NCBI GenBank assembly: GCA_002293025.1
Contig: DBCL01000015.1
Location: 38,103-102,102, forward strand
Source: Actinobacteria bacterium UBA959
GTDB taxonomy: Bacteria > Actinomycetota > Actinomycetes > S36-B12 > UBA5976
Direction: 5' to 3'
DNA length: 64,000 nt
This document shows positions 35,743 through 44,633 of this stretch, in pieces. The first letter of the stretch is position 1. The number at the start of each line of letters is the position of its first letter. Made by a program: the position numbers and the translations under genes. The notes under the pieces were generated by a model. It was not told the origin of the DNA, did not search any database, and worked only from the letters and a program-made list of their open reading frames with translations.

Positions 35743-37232
35743 CCAAGATAGCTGTTATTGGATCAGGGGTTGGTGGTCTCGCAGTTGCTGCGAGATTGCA
35801 AGCGTTGGGACACGCAGTCACCGTATTCGAAAAGCAAGCAACATTTGGTGGCAAGTTAGCTAGATTCGAAAAAGAAGGCTACGTATTCGATTTGGGACCA
35901 TCTCTTTTCACTTTGCCTGCTGTTTACAGGGACCTGTTCGATCGAACTGGAAAACCTCTTGATGATCAAATTGAGATCGTGGCACCAAGTCCAGCATTTC
36001 GGTACCAATTTCCTGATGGCCAAGTCGTTAAGTTGCCCGCTTCTGATCCAGGCAGAATTGCTGGCGCCTTAGGTGCAGCGCTTGGTTCAGCCGCCACGAC
36101 ACAATGGTTGTCACTGATCAAACACGCAGCTCAGATTTGGCAGTTAACTAGAGTGCCAATATTAGAAAGTCCGCTAAATGGCTGGCGAGATCTGATTCCA
36201 TTAGCTAAAAACCCACTGAATTTATTCAAAGTTCGGCCGTGGCAATCACTTAGAAGAGTTGCCAATCAACATCTAAAGGATCCAAGATTAATTATGCTGC
36301 TTGATCGTTACGCCACATACACTGGATCTGATCCAAGAAAAGCTCCCGCAGCTCTCATTACAGTTCCTTATCTAGAGCAAAACTTTGGAGCTTGGCACAT
36401 ATCTGGGGGGATTCATCAACTAGGTGTTGCAATTTATGGCCGATGCAATGAACTAGGTGTTGAGTTTAGATTTAACACCCAAGTGCAGAAGATTCAAACT
36501 CAAGGTAACTCAGTTAAGTCTATCATTTTAGACACGGGCGAGGAGATAGAATTTGACCTGGTAGTTTCTAACACAGACGCCCAACTACTTTACAGCAAAC
36601 TAATTGATCATCCGTTAGCCAAAAAAGCATTACAGAGACTGACCAAAAGCACCCCATCTTTATCTGGTTTTGTTTTACTGCTAGCAGTGGAAGGGGAAAC
36701 TCCTGATATTGAACATCACAATGTCTGGTTCCCCGCTGATTATGATGCTGAATTTGACCAAATCTTTAGCAAGCATCCTCAGCCGGTTACTGACCCCACT
36801 ATTTATGCATGTGTGCCTGACGACGCATCAATGAGACCAAATGCGAACAGTGAGTCTTGGTTTGTCTTGGTTAATGCTCCAAGGCACGGAGTTGGTCCTG
36901 GTTTAGTAGATTGGAATCAGCCAGGCATGAAAGAAAATTATGCTAAAAATATCCTAAGCAGATTAACTGATCGTGGAGTCAACTTAGAAGGCAGAATAAA
37001 GTGGCAGCAGATTAGAACTCCGGCAGATTTAGAATCTGAATTCAATGCTCCCGGAGGATCAATTTATGGATCTAGTAGTAATGGGGCACGAGCTGCTTTT
37101 CTGCGACCAATGAATAAAAGTTCGATTAATGGACTTTATTTGGTTGGTGGGAGTTCTCACCCAGGAGGGGGCTTGCCACTTGTTGGTTTATCTGCTCGAA
37201 TTGTTGCGAATTTGATTGGTAAAGCGAAGTAG
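35739..37232 (+). CDS. crtD: CrtD-like carotenoid 3,4-desaturase (CrtI family)
   Basis: FAD-dependent oxidoreductase of the phytoene-desaturase family, 497 residues, with the dinucleotide site IAVIGSGVGGLAVAARLQALGHAVTVFEKQATFGGKL, GYVFDLGPSLFTLP, and the C-terminal LYLVGGSSHPGGGLPLVGLSARIVANLI. It is distinct from the crtI paralogue at 39796. Next to cruF it most likely desaturates a 1'-hydroxy carotenoid at C3',4' (CrtD role). Its last 45 bp overlap the convergent phosphatidyltransferase gene. Confidence 0.82.
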   Translation: MTKIAVIGSGVGGLAVAARLQALGHAVTVFEKQATFGGKLARFEKEGYVFDLGPSLFTLPAVYRDLFDRTGKPLDDQIEIVAPSPAFRYQFPDGQVVKLPASDPGRIAGALGAALGSAATTQWLSLIKHAAQIWQLTRVPILESPLNGWRDLIPLAKNPLNLFKVRPWQSLRRVANQHLKDPRLIMLLDRYATYTGSDPRKAPAALITVPYLEQNFGAWHISGGIHQLGVAIYGRCNELGVEFRFNTQVQKIQTQGNSVKSIILDTGEEIEFDLVVSNTDAQLLYSKLIDHPLAKKALQRLTKSTPSLSGFVLLLAVEGETPDIEHHNVWFPADYDAEFDQIFSKHPQPVTDPTIYACVPDDASMRPNANSESWFVLVNAPRHGVGPGLVDWNQPGMKENYAKNILSRLTDRGVNLEGRIKWQQIRTPADLESEFNAPGGSIYGSSSNGARAAFLRPMNKSSINGLYLVGGSSHPGGGLPLVGLSARIVANLIGKAK

Positions 37233-37841
37233 CACCAAAACTGCTGACCCAGCAGCCAGAAGCGCCATTATCAATGCACCCATTGAAGTAATTAACTCCC
37301 ACTCGGATTGCAGTGGCATTGCAAACGACAGCATTGAAAACATGATTACCCGGGTTGGGCGTTCCGCCACAGTTACTGCGCCAACACTAGTGACGCCTAA
37401 GCTTTGACCCTTGGTTCGGAAATACTCCAAACAGAAAATGCTAAAGACTGCAGCCAGGACGAAATAAATATTTGCCCCAGCACTAAGAAGTGCTAGGAAC
37501 CAAGATGTCTCAGCAATTCGATCAACAACTGCATCTAGAACTGCACCAAACTTAGATCTCTTATTTTGTATTGTGGCTACAGCTCCATCAATCCCATCCA
37601 AAAAAGTACTAAATCCAGCCAGCAACCCCGCAAATACCCATACCTGGTTTATAAAAAGCAATGATGCCAAGATTGCCAAGAGTCCGCCTAGCAATGTTAT
37701 TAAATTAGGATGGATCTTAAGCTTCACAAAAGGTTTGGCTAACAAGTAAATTACAGTCAAGAAAGCTCTCACAGGCAAACTTGGGCTGACTAAATGATTC
37801 GCTCCCCAATGATCTATATATTCGATTCTGCTAGAAATCAT
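37188..37841 (-). CDS. CDP-alcohol phosphatidyltransferase family protein
   Basis: A 217-residue membrane enzyme with about six helices. The family signature D-x2-DG-x2-AR-x8-G-x3-D-x3-D is present as LDGIDGAVAT...FGAVLDAVVD, complete in all four Asp and Gly, but the Arg of AR is Thr. The family makes phosphatidylglycerol-phosphate, phosphatidylinositol-type or related lipids; which one cannot be said. It overlaps metF by 4 bp upstream and crtD by 45 bp at its end. Confidence 0.8.
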   Translation of the reverse strand: MISSRIEYIDHWGANHLVSPSLPVRAFLTVIYLLAKPFVKLKIHPNLITLLGGLLAILASLLFINQVWVFAGLLAGFSTFLDGIDGAVATIQNKRSKFGAVLDAVVDRIAETSWFLALLSAGANIYFVLAAVFSIFCLEYFRTKGQSLGVTSVGAVTVAERPTRVIMFSMLSFAMPLQSEWELITSMGALIMALLAAGSAVLVLLRFTNQIRNNSSR

Positions 37842-38689
37842 GACTGCAGATTCATAAATACTTCGCGTGATGCTGATGATCTATTCATTGTGTAAAAGTG
37901 AATTCCTGGAGCACCGCCAGCTAGCAGCTCGGCAGATAAATTGGTTGCTACCTCAACTCCTCTTTTTGCAACTTCAACTGGCTGTGTTGATCCCTCTTTC
38001 AAGTATTTTAAAATCTCAGGGGGCATTTCGCTGCCACTTAATTGAGCAAACTTTAGAATTTGTTTTTCGTCAGTTAAAGGCATAACCCCAGGAATTATCG
38101 GAATTGTGCAGCCATATGCTCGAGCTCGGTCCACGAGAGCGAAATAAGAGTCAGGCTTAAAGAACAATTGGGTAATAGCCATAGTTGCACCAGCATCTTG
38201 TTTTTTGGCGAGCACCTCAGCATCAAACTCAAGTGAGCTGGACTCAGGATGTTTATCTGGGAATGCCGCCACCCCAATTTCTTTCATACCAAGTTCTCGT
38301 GCTAACTCAACTAACTCAACAGCATGTGTGAAACCTGATGGGTGCGGCTCCCATGGTTTATCAAGGCCACCTGGAGGATCTCCACGTAATGCCATGAGCG
38401 AGGTCACTCCGCTGCTGAGTAATAGGTTGATGATTTCACTAAGTTCTGTGCCACTTGATCCAACACATGTCAAATGCGCTACTGGCTTTAGTTTTGTCTC
38501 ATTGACAATGCGCTCAGTTACTCTAAGTGTTCGATCTCGAGTTGACCCTCCAGCGCCGTAAGTCACTGAAACGAAGTTTGGGTTTAACGGCTCCAACTCT
38601 CGAATGGCATCCCAGAGTCGGATCTCCCCTTCATTGGTGGCTGGCGGGAAGAACTCAAAGGAGAACTGGGCTGGCTGGCTTTGGGTCAC
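37838..38689 (-). CDS. metF: Methylenetetrahydrofolate reductase
   Basis: Flavoenzyme reducing 5,10-methylene-THF to 5-methyl-THF for methionine synthesis. I use GTG 38689 (VTQSQPAQFSFEFFPPAT), 283 residues; an upstream in-frame GTG (38752) would overlap the divergent crtE start. Motifs are FSFEFFPP, FVSVTYGAGGSTRDRT, AHLTCVG, LMALRGDPPGG and AFPDKHPES. It is coupled to the phosphatidyltransferase gene by a 4-bp overlap and divergent from crtE. Confidence 0.95.
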   Translation of the reverse strand: MTQSQPAQFSFEFFPPATNEGEIRLWDAIRELEPLNPNFVSVTYGAGGSTRDRTLRVTERIVNETKLKPVAHLTCVGSSGTELSEIINLLLSSGVTSLMALRGDPPGGLDKPWEPHPSGFTHAVELVELARELGMKEIGVAAFPDKHPESSSLEFDAEVLAKKQDAGATMAITQLFFKPDSYFALVDRARAYGCTIPIIPGVMPLTDEKQILKFAQLSGSEMPPEILKYLKEGSTQPVEVAKRGVEVATNLSAELLAGGAPGIHFYTMNRSSASREVFMNLQS

Positions 38690-38733
38690 GGCGGCAAGGT
38701 TAGCCCTTTTAGGGGAGGCGGTACGGTTTCCGC

Positions 38734-39792
38734 ATGTCGAACCAGTTGTCACAGCTTAGGTCTGAGGTGGACCGAGAGATTGCTGCCTTTCTAGATCAAA
38801 AGCAGCCCGTGCTAGCCCAGATAAGTGCCGATGGGTCTGTGTTGCTAGATAGCATCCGCGATTTTGTCGCTGGCGGCAAAAGATTGCGCCCAATTTTTCT
38901 GCTTACTGGTTGGCTAGCTACCGGCTCCCCGCTAACAAAATCTGCATATCAAGCAGGTGCTGCCTTAGAACTCTTGCAAGCTTGCGCCTTAATCCATGAT
39001 GACGTTATGGACTCCAGCGACACGAGAAGAGGTAGGCCTGCTACTCACCGAGAGTTTGCTACTTACCACCGAGGGCACAAGTGGTCAGGTTCTTCCGAAG
39101 TATTTGGAACTGGGGCAGCCATTTTACTTGGAGATTTATGCCTGTCATGGGCAGATGAATTACTCATGTCAATTGAATTAGAACAGGTGAATAAAGACTT
39201 AGGTAAAGAAGTTTATGACTTAATGCGCACTGAGTTGATGATTGGACAATACTTAGATTTGTTAGAACAAGCGCGAGGCGGCGGATCGATTGAACGTGCC
39301 TACCAGGTGATTCAGTATAAATCTGCAAAATACACAATAGAACGTCCGCTTCACTTAGGTGCAGTACTTGCAGGTGGATCCAATCAATTATTAGAGGTGC
39401 TCACCCAGTATGGATTAACTTTGGGCGAAGCATTTCAACTTAGAGATGATGTCCTTGGCGTGTTTGGCGATCCTTCCCAAACCGGGAAGCCTGCCGGAGA
39501 CGACTTACGTGAGGGAAAGCAGACAGTATTGATTGCTGAAACTTTAAGAACTGCATCTGCAACCGAGCAAGAGGAGATTGCTTATCACCTAGGGAATCCA
39601 GCCATTGATGAACATGAAATTGCTAACTTACGCAAAATCATTACCAGCACGAAAGCCTTAGACCGGGTTGAAGAACAAATCTCGAGCAAGACCGCACTAG
39701 CCAAGCAGGCGGCTGAGTCCAAGATCATCCCCCAAGATGTCTCCAAATTGCTTTTTCAACTAGCGGATGCCGCTACTTCACGGAATGTTTAG
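38734..39792 (+). CDS. crtE: Geranylgeranyl diphosphate synthase
   Basis: Trans-isoprenyl diphosphate synthase of 352 residues making GGPP, the precursor of phytoene. GGKRLRP, the first Asp-rich motif (LIHDDVMDSSDTRRGRPA) and the second (LRDDVLGVFGDPSQTGKPAGDDLREGKQ) are intact. It opens the crtE-crtI-crtB run with 3-bp and 1-bp gaps. AGGGGAGG lies some 18 bp before the ATG, so it is rather distant; TACGGT nearer the start could be a -10 for a near-leaderless mRNA. Confidence 0.95.
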   Translation: MSNQLSQLRSEVDREIAAFLDQKQPVLAQISADGSVLLDSIRDFVAGGKRLRPIFLLTGWLATGSPLTKSAYQAGAALELLQACALIHDDVMDSSDTRRGRPATHREFATYHRGHKWSGSSEVFGTGAAILLGDLCLSWADELLMSIELEQVNKDLGKEVYDLMRTELMIGQYLDLLEQARGGGSIERAYQVIQYKSAKYTIERPLHLGAVLAGGSNQLLEVLTQYGLTLGEAFQLRDDVLGVFGDPSQTGKPAGDDLREGKQTVLIAETLRTASATEQEEIAYHLGNPAIDEHEIANLRKIITSTKALDRVEEQISSKTALAKQAAESKIIPQDVSKLLFQLADAATSRNV

Positions 39793-39795
39793 CCC

Positions 39796-41328
39796 ATGAC
39801 AAACTTATTGAACATACTTTCTAGGGACCCACAAACCGTCTCTGGCCCAAACGAGAACATCGTAATTGTTGGTGCAGGGCTGGCTGGTTTGTCTGCTGCG
39901 ATGCGGCTTCGAGGGGCTGGCAAAAATGTAACTGTGGTTGAGCGAGAATCTGTTCCCGGTGGTCGCGCAGGCCTATTACAAAAAGATGGCTTCTCATTCG
40001 ATACTGGTCCATCCGTTTTAACTATGCCAGATTTGATTGCAGATTGTTTCGATTCACTGGGTGAAGATATGCAAGATTGGCTGAACCTAAAGCCAGTTGA
40101 ACCTCTCTATAGATCGTTTTATCCAGATGGTTCTGTCCTGGATGTGCACTCAGATCCAGCTCGAATGGCTGTTGAGATTGAACAAATCATTGGCCCAGAA
40201 GAGGCTGCTGGCTATTTGAAGTATGTTGATTTTGTTAGCAAGCTTTACAAATATGAGATGAAAGATTTTATCGACAGAAATATTGATTCTCCTTTAGATT
40301 TGCTAACACCAAACCTAATGAGATTGATTCAAGTTGGAGCATTCAAAAAACTTGCGCCTAAGGTGAGTCAGTATCTAAAGGATCCAAGAACCCAGCGGGT
40401 TTATTCCTTCCAAGCTATGTATGCAGGACTTTCACCTTACAAAGCTCTGGCCATCTATGCCGTTATTGCATACATGGACTCAGTAGCTGGAGTTTATTTC
40501 CCAGAAGGTGGCATGCATGCAGTTCCGAGGGCCATGGCAGATGCTGCAACTGAGCATGGAGTCACTTTTAAGTACAACACTGAAGTCGTAACAGTTGAGC
40601 GCACAAGTCGTCGCGCTACTGCCGTTATAACCAAAGATGGTGAACGAATTCCAGCTGATGTAGTGATCTTGAACCCAGATTTGCCAATCGCATATCGAGA
40701 TCTCCTTGGGCACACACCAGTGTCGGTTTCGCGACTGACCTACAGTCCCTCTTGCGCAGTCTTACTTGCAGGATCCTCGGCCAAGTTCAATAAAATTGCT
40801 CATCACAATATTCACTTTGGCAATTCTTGGCGAGGAGTATTTGATGATCTGATCAAACATAAGAAATTGATGTCAGACCCAAGCATTTTGGTGACTAACC
40901 CAACTAGATCAGACCCGTCACTAGCACCTACTGGTAAAGAGATTTACTACATCCTGTTCCCTACTCCAAATCTTGATTCAAACTATGACTGGAAGAAACT
41001 TGGTCCACGCTATCGTGATGAAATGTTGCGTGTCCTCGAAGAGCGGGGCTATGTTGGTTTAACTGAATCGATAGTCACTGAAGCACTGACTACTCCACAA
41101 GACTGGGCTGACCAAGGAATGGAACGTGGCGCCCCATTTGCTTCGGCCCATTCATTTTTCCAAACAGGGCCATTTAGACCAAAGAACCTATATGGCGAAA
41201 ACATCGTCTTCACGGGTTCGGGCACCACTCCTGGAGTTGGCGTGCCAATGGTTTTAGTTTCAGGACGACTTGCAGCAGAGCGAGTACTTGGAAAAGATTC
41301 TTCATATAAGTCTCGCGCTTGGAGTTAA
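39796..41328 (+). CDS. crtI: Phytoene desaturase CrtI
   Basis: FAD-dependent desaturase of 510 residues converting phytoene to lycopene. N-terminal IVIVGAGLAGLSAAMRLRGAGKNVTVVERESVPGGRAGLLQKDGFSFDTGPSVLTMP and the C-terminal bacterial-type CrtI signature (NIVFTGSGTTPGVGVPMVLVSGRLAAERVL) are clear. It lies between crtE and crtB. Confidence 0.95.
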   Translation: MTNLLNILSRDPQTVSGPNENIVIVGAGLAGLSAAMRLRGAGKNVTVVERESVPGGRAGLLQKDGFSFDTGPSVLTMPDLIADCFDSLGEDMQDWLNLKPVEPLYRSFYPDGSVLDVHSDPARMAVEIEQIIGPEEAAGYLKYVDFVSKLYKYEMKDFIDRNIDSPLDLLTPNLMRLIQVGAFKKLAPKVSQYLKDPRTQRVYSFQAMYAGLSPYKALAIYAVIAYMDSVAGVYFPEGGMHAVPRAMADAATEHGVTFKYNTEVVTVERTSRRATAVITKDGERIPADVVILNPDLPIAYRDLLGHTPVSVSRLTYSPSCAVLLAGSSAKFNKIAHHNIHFGNSWRGVFDDLIKHKKLMSDPSILVTNPTRSDPSLAPTGKEIYYILFPTPNLDSNYDWKKLGPRYRDEMLRVLEERGYVGLTESIVTEALTTPQDWADQGMERGAPFASAHSFFQTGPFRPKNLYGENIVFTGSGTTPGVGVPMVLVSGRLAAERVLGKDSSYKSRAWS

Positions 41329-41329
41329 G

Positions 41330-42238
41330 TTGAAACGCGGCGCTTTAATCAAGGCTGGGATTCAAGATCCAATTCTGCAGCAGTCCTATGAGTTGTGTCG
41401 CAAACTTAATAAGAAGCACGGTAAAACTTACTATCTAGCCACGTTGTTGCTCCCACCTGCCAAGAGACCTTTTGTACACGCACTATATGGATTTGCCAGA
41501 TATGCAGATGAGATTGTGGATGATCTAGCTAGCACTTTAACCCCTCAGCAGAAGGCTGAAGCCCTTAAATCTTGGGGAGATCAGGTGTTATCAGATCTGC
41601 GCAACCAGAAATCTAGCGATCCAATTGCGATGGCCTTAGTTGATACTGTAACTCGCTGGCAGATTCCAATTGAACATTTTGAAGCCTTCTTAAAGTCCAT
41701 GACTATGGATTTAACGATTTCGGAGTATGAAACTTTTGATGATCTTTACCAATATGTTTACGGCTCTGCTGCGGTAATTGGCTTGCAGATGGTTCCTATT
41801 CTTGAGCCATTAAGTGATAAAGCCTATGAACCTGCAAAGGATCTAGGGGTAGCCTTCCAGTTAGCCAATTTCATTAGAGATATAAACGAAGATTTAGATC
41901 GTGGTCGAATTTATCTACCACTTGCTGACCTAGCGAAATTCAATGTGACTAAAGCCGACCTGGAGGCTCGGAGGTTAACTCCTGCTATCAAAGAACTAAT
42001 CAAGTATGAAATAGCAAGGGTTAAAGAACTTGAATCTAGGTCAATTCCAGGAATTTCACTGCTACATCCCTCCTCTAGGCCTTGTATTGAAGCTGCCCAG
42101 ATTCTCTACTGTGGAATAGTTGATGAAGTCGAACGAATTGATTACCAAGTCTTTGACAAGCGCGCCAAAGTGAGTTTAGGTAAGAGGTTGTTTGTATTTA
42201 TCAATAAGTTTTTCGAAGCTAGACGTCATCGTAACTAA
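41330..42238 (+). CDS. crtB: Phytoene synthase CrtB
   Basis: Squalene/phytoene synthase family enzyme condensing two GGPP to phytoene. I choose TTG 41330 because GGAG (41321-41324) precedes it at the right distance; an earlier TTG (41270) lies inside crtI. This gives 303 residues, normal for the family. Both Asp-rich motifs are present: FARYADEIVDD and FQLANFIRDINEDLDRGRIYLP. It ends 10 bp before the convergent SDR gene, with no terminator seen. Confidence 0.94.
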   Translation: MKRGALIKAGIQDPILQQSYELCRKLNKKHGKTYYLATLLLPPAKRPFVHALYGFARYADEIVDDLASTLTPQQKAEALKSWGDQVLSDLRNQKSSDPIAMALVDTVTRWQIPIEHFEAFLKSMTMDLTISEYETFDDLYQYVYGSAAVIGLQMVPILEPLSDKAYEPAKDLGVAFQLANFIRDINEDLDRGRIYLPLADLAKFNVTKADLEARRLTPAIKELIKYEIARVKELESRSIPGISLLHPSSRPCIEAAQILYCGIVDEVERIDYQVFDKRAKVSLGKRLFVFINKFFEARRHRN

Positions 42239-42248
42239 TAAAGCGTTC

Positions 42249-42992
42249 TTAGTGGATGGTAACCCCACCATCAATGAAGATGGTTTGCCCAGTAACCATC
42301 CCAGCGCTGGGACTTAAGAGAAATAAAACTGACTCAGCCACGTCTTCCTGACTGGCCATTCGACCAAGTGGAATCGAGGCCATCTTGTCTTTCATATACT
42401 CATCATTAGTCAGTAGAGGCGCTGTCATATCACTTGGCACAATCGTTGGACCAACCGCATTTACCCGAATACCATCGCTTGCCCACTCAAAGGCGAGAGC
42501 TTTTGCCATGAACATCACTCCTGCTTTACTTACAGAATATCCAACAGTGTTGTGAACCGCAGAGTGACCACTTGTTGAACCAAGATGCACAATGCTTCCC
42601 TTAGATTTCTTTAACTCAGGATAAGCAGCCTGAGACATAAAGAAGGTGCCATTTAGATTGATATCTATGACATCTGTGAAGTCTTTCTCAGACACTTCAC
42701 TTGCTTTCCCTCGTCGAACAATTCCAGCATTGTTAACTAGGCAATCCAGCCTGCCATGCTCTGCAACAACTTTCGCAATTAGGTCAAAGCAGGATTCTCG
42801 AGATCGAACATCCACAAAATGTCTACTATGGGGTTGTCCTAATTCATTAGTCCACTCAGACTCCGGCAACAAATCAGCATTAGCCACAATGGCACCCCGC
42901 TCAGCAAGAGTTTTTGCAATGGTTGCACCTATGCCGCGCGCAGCGCCAGTCACTAGGGCAACTTTCCCAGAAAAACTGTGTGAATCAACCAA
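42249..42992 (-). CDS. SDR-family oxidoreductase (3-oxoacyl-ACP reductase-like)
   Basis: Short-chain dehydrogenase of 247 residues with the cofactor loop VTGAARGIGATIA, NNAG (LVNNAGIVRR), catalytic Ser in LGSTSGHS and YSVSK. The C-terminus VTGQTIFIDGGVTIH is typical. An aspartate after the second strand (NADLL) favours NAD. It is last in an operon with the ABC importer, starting 2 bp after the permease, so it probably oxidises or reduces the imported compound or an intermediate. Confidence 0.85.
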   Translation of the reverse strand: MVDSHSFSGKVALVTGAARGIGATIAKTLAERGAIVANADLLPESEWTNELGQPHSRHFVDVRSRESCFDLIAKVVAEHGRLDCLVNNAGIVRRGKASEVSEKDFTDVIDINLNGTFFMSQAAYPELKKSKGSIVHLGSTSGHSAVHNTVGYSVSKAGVMFMAKALAFEWASDGIRVNAVGPTIVPSDMTAPLLTNDEYMKDKMASIPLGRMASQEDVAESVLFLLSPSAGMVTGQTIFIDGGVTIH

Positions 42993-42994
42993 AA

Positions 42995-43780
42995 TTATGT
43001 TCCAACAATATGGCTATTGTCCGCCCAAAATGCAAACTTTTTCTGGAAAGCACGAACAATTATGTGAGCAAAAATACCCATTAAGGAGAGCACGATTAAA
43101 ATCGCAAACATAGTTGGAGTTTCAAAATTGTATTGTGAAACTAAAACCATATTTCCCAGACCTTCTTGAGAGCCCAGGAATTCTCCAACCACTGCCCCAA
43201 GAATTGCCAACAGAATACCTACGTCAAGTCCTGCGAAAAAGAATGGCATGGCACTTGGAACTTGTACTTTTCTAAATATTTGATATCTGGTGGCACCAAA
43301 AACTCGAAGCATCCGAATACGATCACTATCTGCAGACTTTAGGCCTTCAATAATATTAATTAAGATTGGGAAGAAAGCAATGGTGGCAGCCATTACTACC
43401 TTGCTTGTTTGGCCGAAACCAAACCAGATAATGAAAATTGGAGCCAAGGCAACTTTTGGAATTGCTTGAAAACCAACAAGATAAGGCATAACTGTTTTCT
43501 CAACTATCTTGATCTGTGAAACAAATGTGCCAACAATGATTGCAAATAAAGTTGCAAAGAAGAAGCCGTACAAAGCCTCTTTCGTGGTAACCCACGCATT
43601 TTGCCAGAAATATGCATTTTGAAACTGCATAATAAGGGCTTCGCCAATGCGTGATGGAGTCGGCAAAATGGTCTCTTTTACTTCTAAGCGATTAATAAGA
43701 GTTTCCCACAGCCACATCACAAAAATGAAGACGACTGGTACTAGGAATATTTCAGGGCGGTTTCTCAGTTTCTCTTTCAT
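42995..43780 (-). CDS. ABC transporter permease, SsuC/TauC/ThiX type
   Basis: A 261-residue inner-membrane permease with about six helices. The ABC-contact EAA loop is present: EGLKSADSDRIRMLRVFGATRYQIFRKVQVPSAMPFFFAGL. The domain is that of importers for taurine, sulfonates, nitrate and pyrimidine-like compounds. It follows the ATPase after 9 bp. Confidence 0.9.
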   Translation of the reverse strand: MKEKLRNRPEIFLVPVVFIFVMWLWETLINRLEVKETILPTPSRIGEALIMQFQNAYFWQNAWVTTKEALYGFFFATLFAIIVGTFVSQIKIVEKTVMPYLVGFQAIPKVALAPIFIIWFGFGQTSKVVMAATIAFFPILINIIEGLKSADSDRIRMLRVFGATRYQIFRKVQVPSAMPFFFAGLDVGILLAILGAVVGEFLGSQEGLGNMVLVSQYNFETPTMFAILIVLSLMGIFAHIIVRAFQKKFAFWADNSHIVGT

Positions 43781-43789
43781 TAGACTCCC

Positions 43790-44602
43790 CTACTCAATCA
43801 CATTGCTGGAGCTGAAATAATGGCGAATGCGCTGCACATAGGCCCCAGCTGCATCGCTGGTGAGCATGTCCAAAGTTCTTGGCCGTGGTAAATCAATGCT
43901 AATGATTTCAGCAATTCGACCGGGACGAGGACTCATTACAATGACTCTGTCAGACAGAAATACGGCTTCAGTGATGGAGTGTGTGACCAAGGCAATTGTC
44001 TGATTACTTTCTTTCCAGATTCGCAATAACTCTAAATTCATGTATTCACGTGTCATGGCGTCTAGGGCACCAAATGGCTCATCCATGAGTAATACTGATG
44101 GTGAGTGCACAAGAGCCCGACATATACCTGCACGCTGCTGCATACCACCACTTAGCTCATTTGGGTACTTATCCTCAAATCCATCTAGACCCACTAGTTT
44201 TAGTAAATCCATTGCGATTTGCTTGTATTGCTTCTTGTCTCGTTTTTGAATCTCTACCGGGATCATTACATTGCCTAATATTGTGCGCCAAGGCAAAAGT
44301 GTTGGTGCCTGAAATACCATCCCAATTTCAGGTAGTGGTTTGGAAACTTCTTGGCCCGCAACCTGCGCGCTACCTTCGGTCTTGCTAATCAAGCCTGCCA
44401 AAACGTTAAGCAGAGTTGTCTTACCACAGCCAGATGGACCGACAATTGAAATGAACTCACCTTTACGAACTTTAAAATTGATGTCCGCGAGTGCATGTGT
44501 TGAACCGCCAGCGCGGGTTTTGTAAATTTTATGAAGTCCAGAAACGCTAATCCAGGACGCCTCCGAAGAGGCGTCCTGGATCGCGCTTTGATCTTGAGTC
44601 AT
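43790..44602 (-). CDS. ABC transporter ATPase, SsuB/TauB type
   Basis: A 270-residue ATPase. Walker A GPSGCGKTT, Q-loop GMVFQAPTLLPWRTILGN, signature ELSGGMQQRAGICRALVHSP, Walker B LLMDEPFGALDA and switch His in LVTHSITEAVFLSDRV are all present, typical of the nitrate/sulfonate/taurine group. The first codons encode a perfect 13-bp inverted repeat (44551-44580) that forms a strong mRNA hairpin 22 bases after the start. It lies between the binding protein and the permease. Confidence 0.93.
   Translation of the reverse strand: MTQDQSAIQDASSEASWISVSGLHKIYKTRAGGSTHALADINFKVRKGEFISIVGPSGCGKTTLLNVLAGLISKTEGSAQVAGQEVSKPLPEIGMVFQAPTLLPWRTILGNVMIPVEIQKRDKKQYKQIAMDLLKLVGLDGFEDKYPNELSGGMQQRAGICRALVHSPSVLLMDEPFGALDAMTREYMNLELLRIWKESNQTIALVTHSITEAVFLSDRVIVMSPRPGRIAEIISIDLPRPRTLDMLTSDAAGAYVQRIRHYFSSSNVIE
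44551..44580 (-). repeat. 13-bp perfect hairpin with UUCG loop inside the ABC ATPase 5' end
   Basis: The minus-strand mRNA has arms TCCAGGACGCCTC (44580-44568) and GAGGCGTCCTGGA (44563-44551), fully complementary, closed by UUCG inside a C-G pair, one of the most stable tetraloops. It is translated (residues IQDASSEASWI). It stands just after the binding-protein gene. No T-run follows, so it is not an intrinsic terminator. Confidence 0.85.
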
Positions 44603-44633
44603 GAATTAACTTACCCAAGTACCTTGTCGATGC

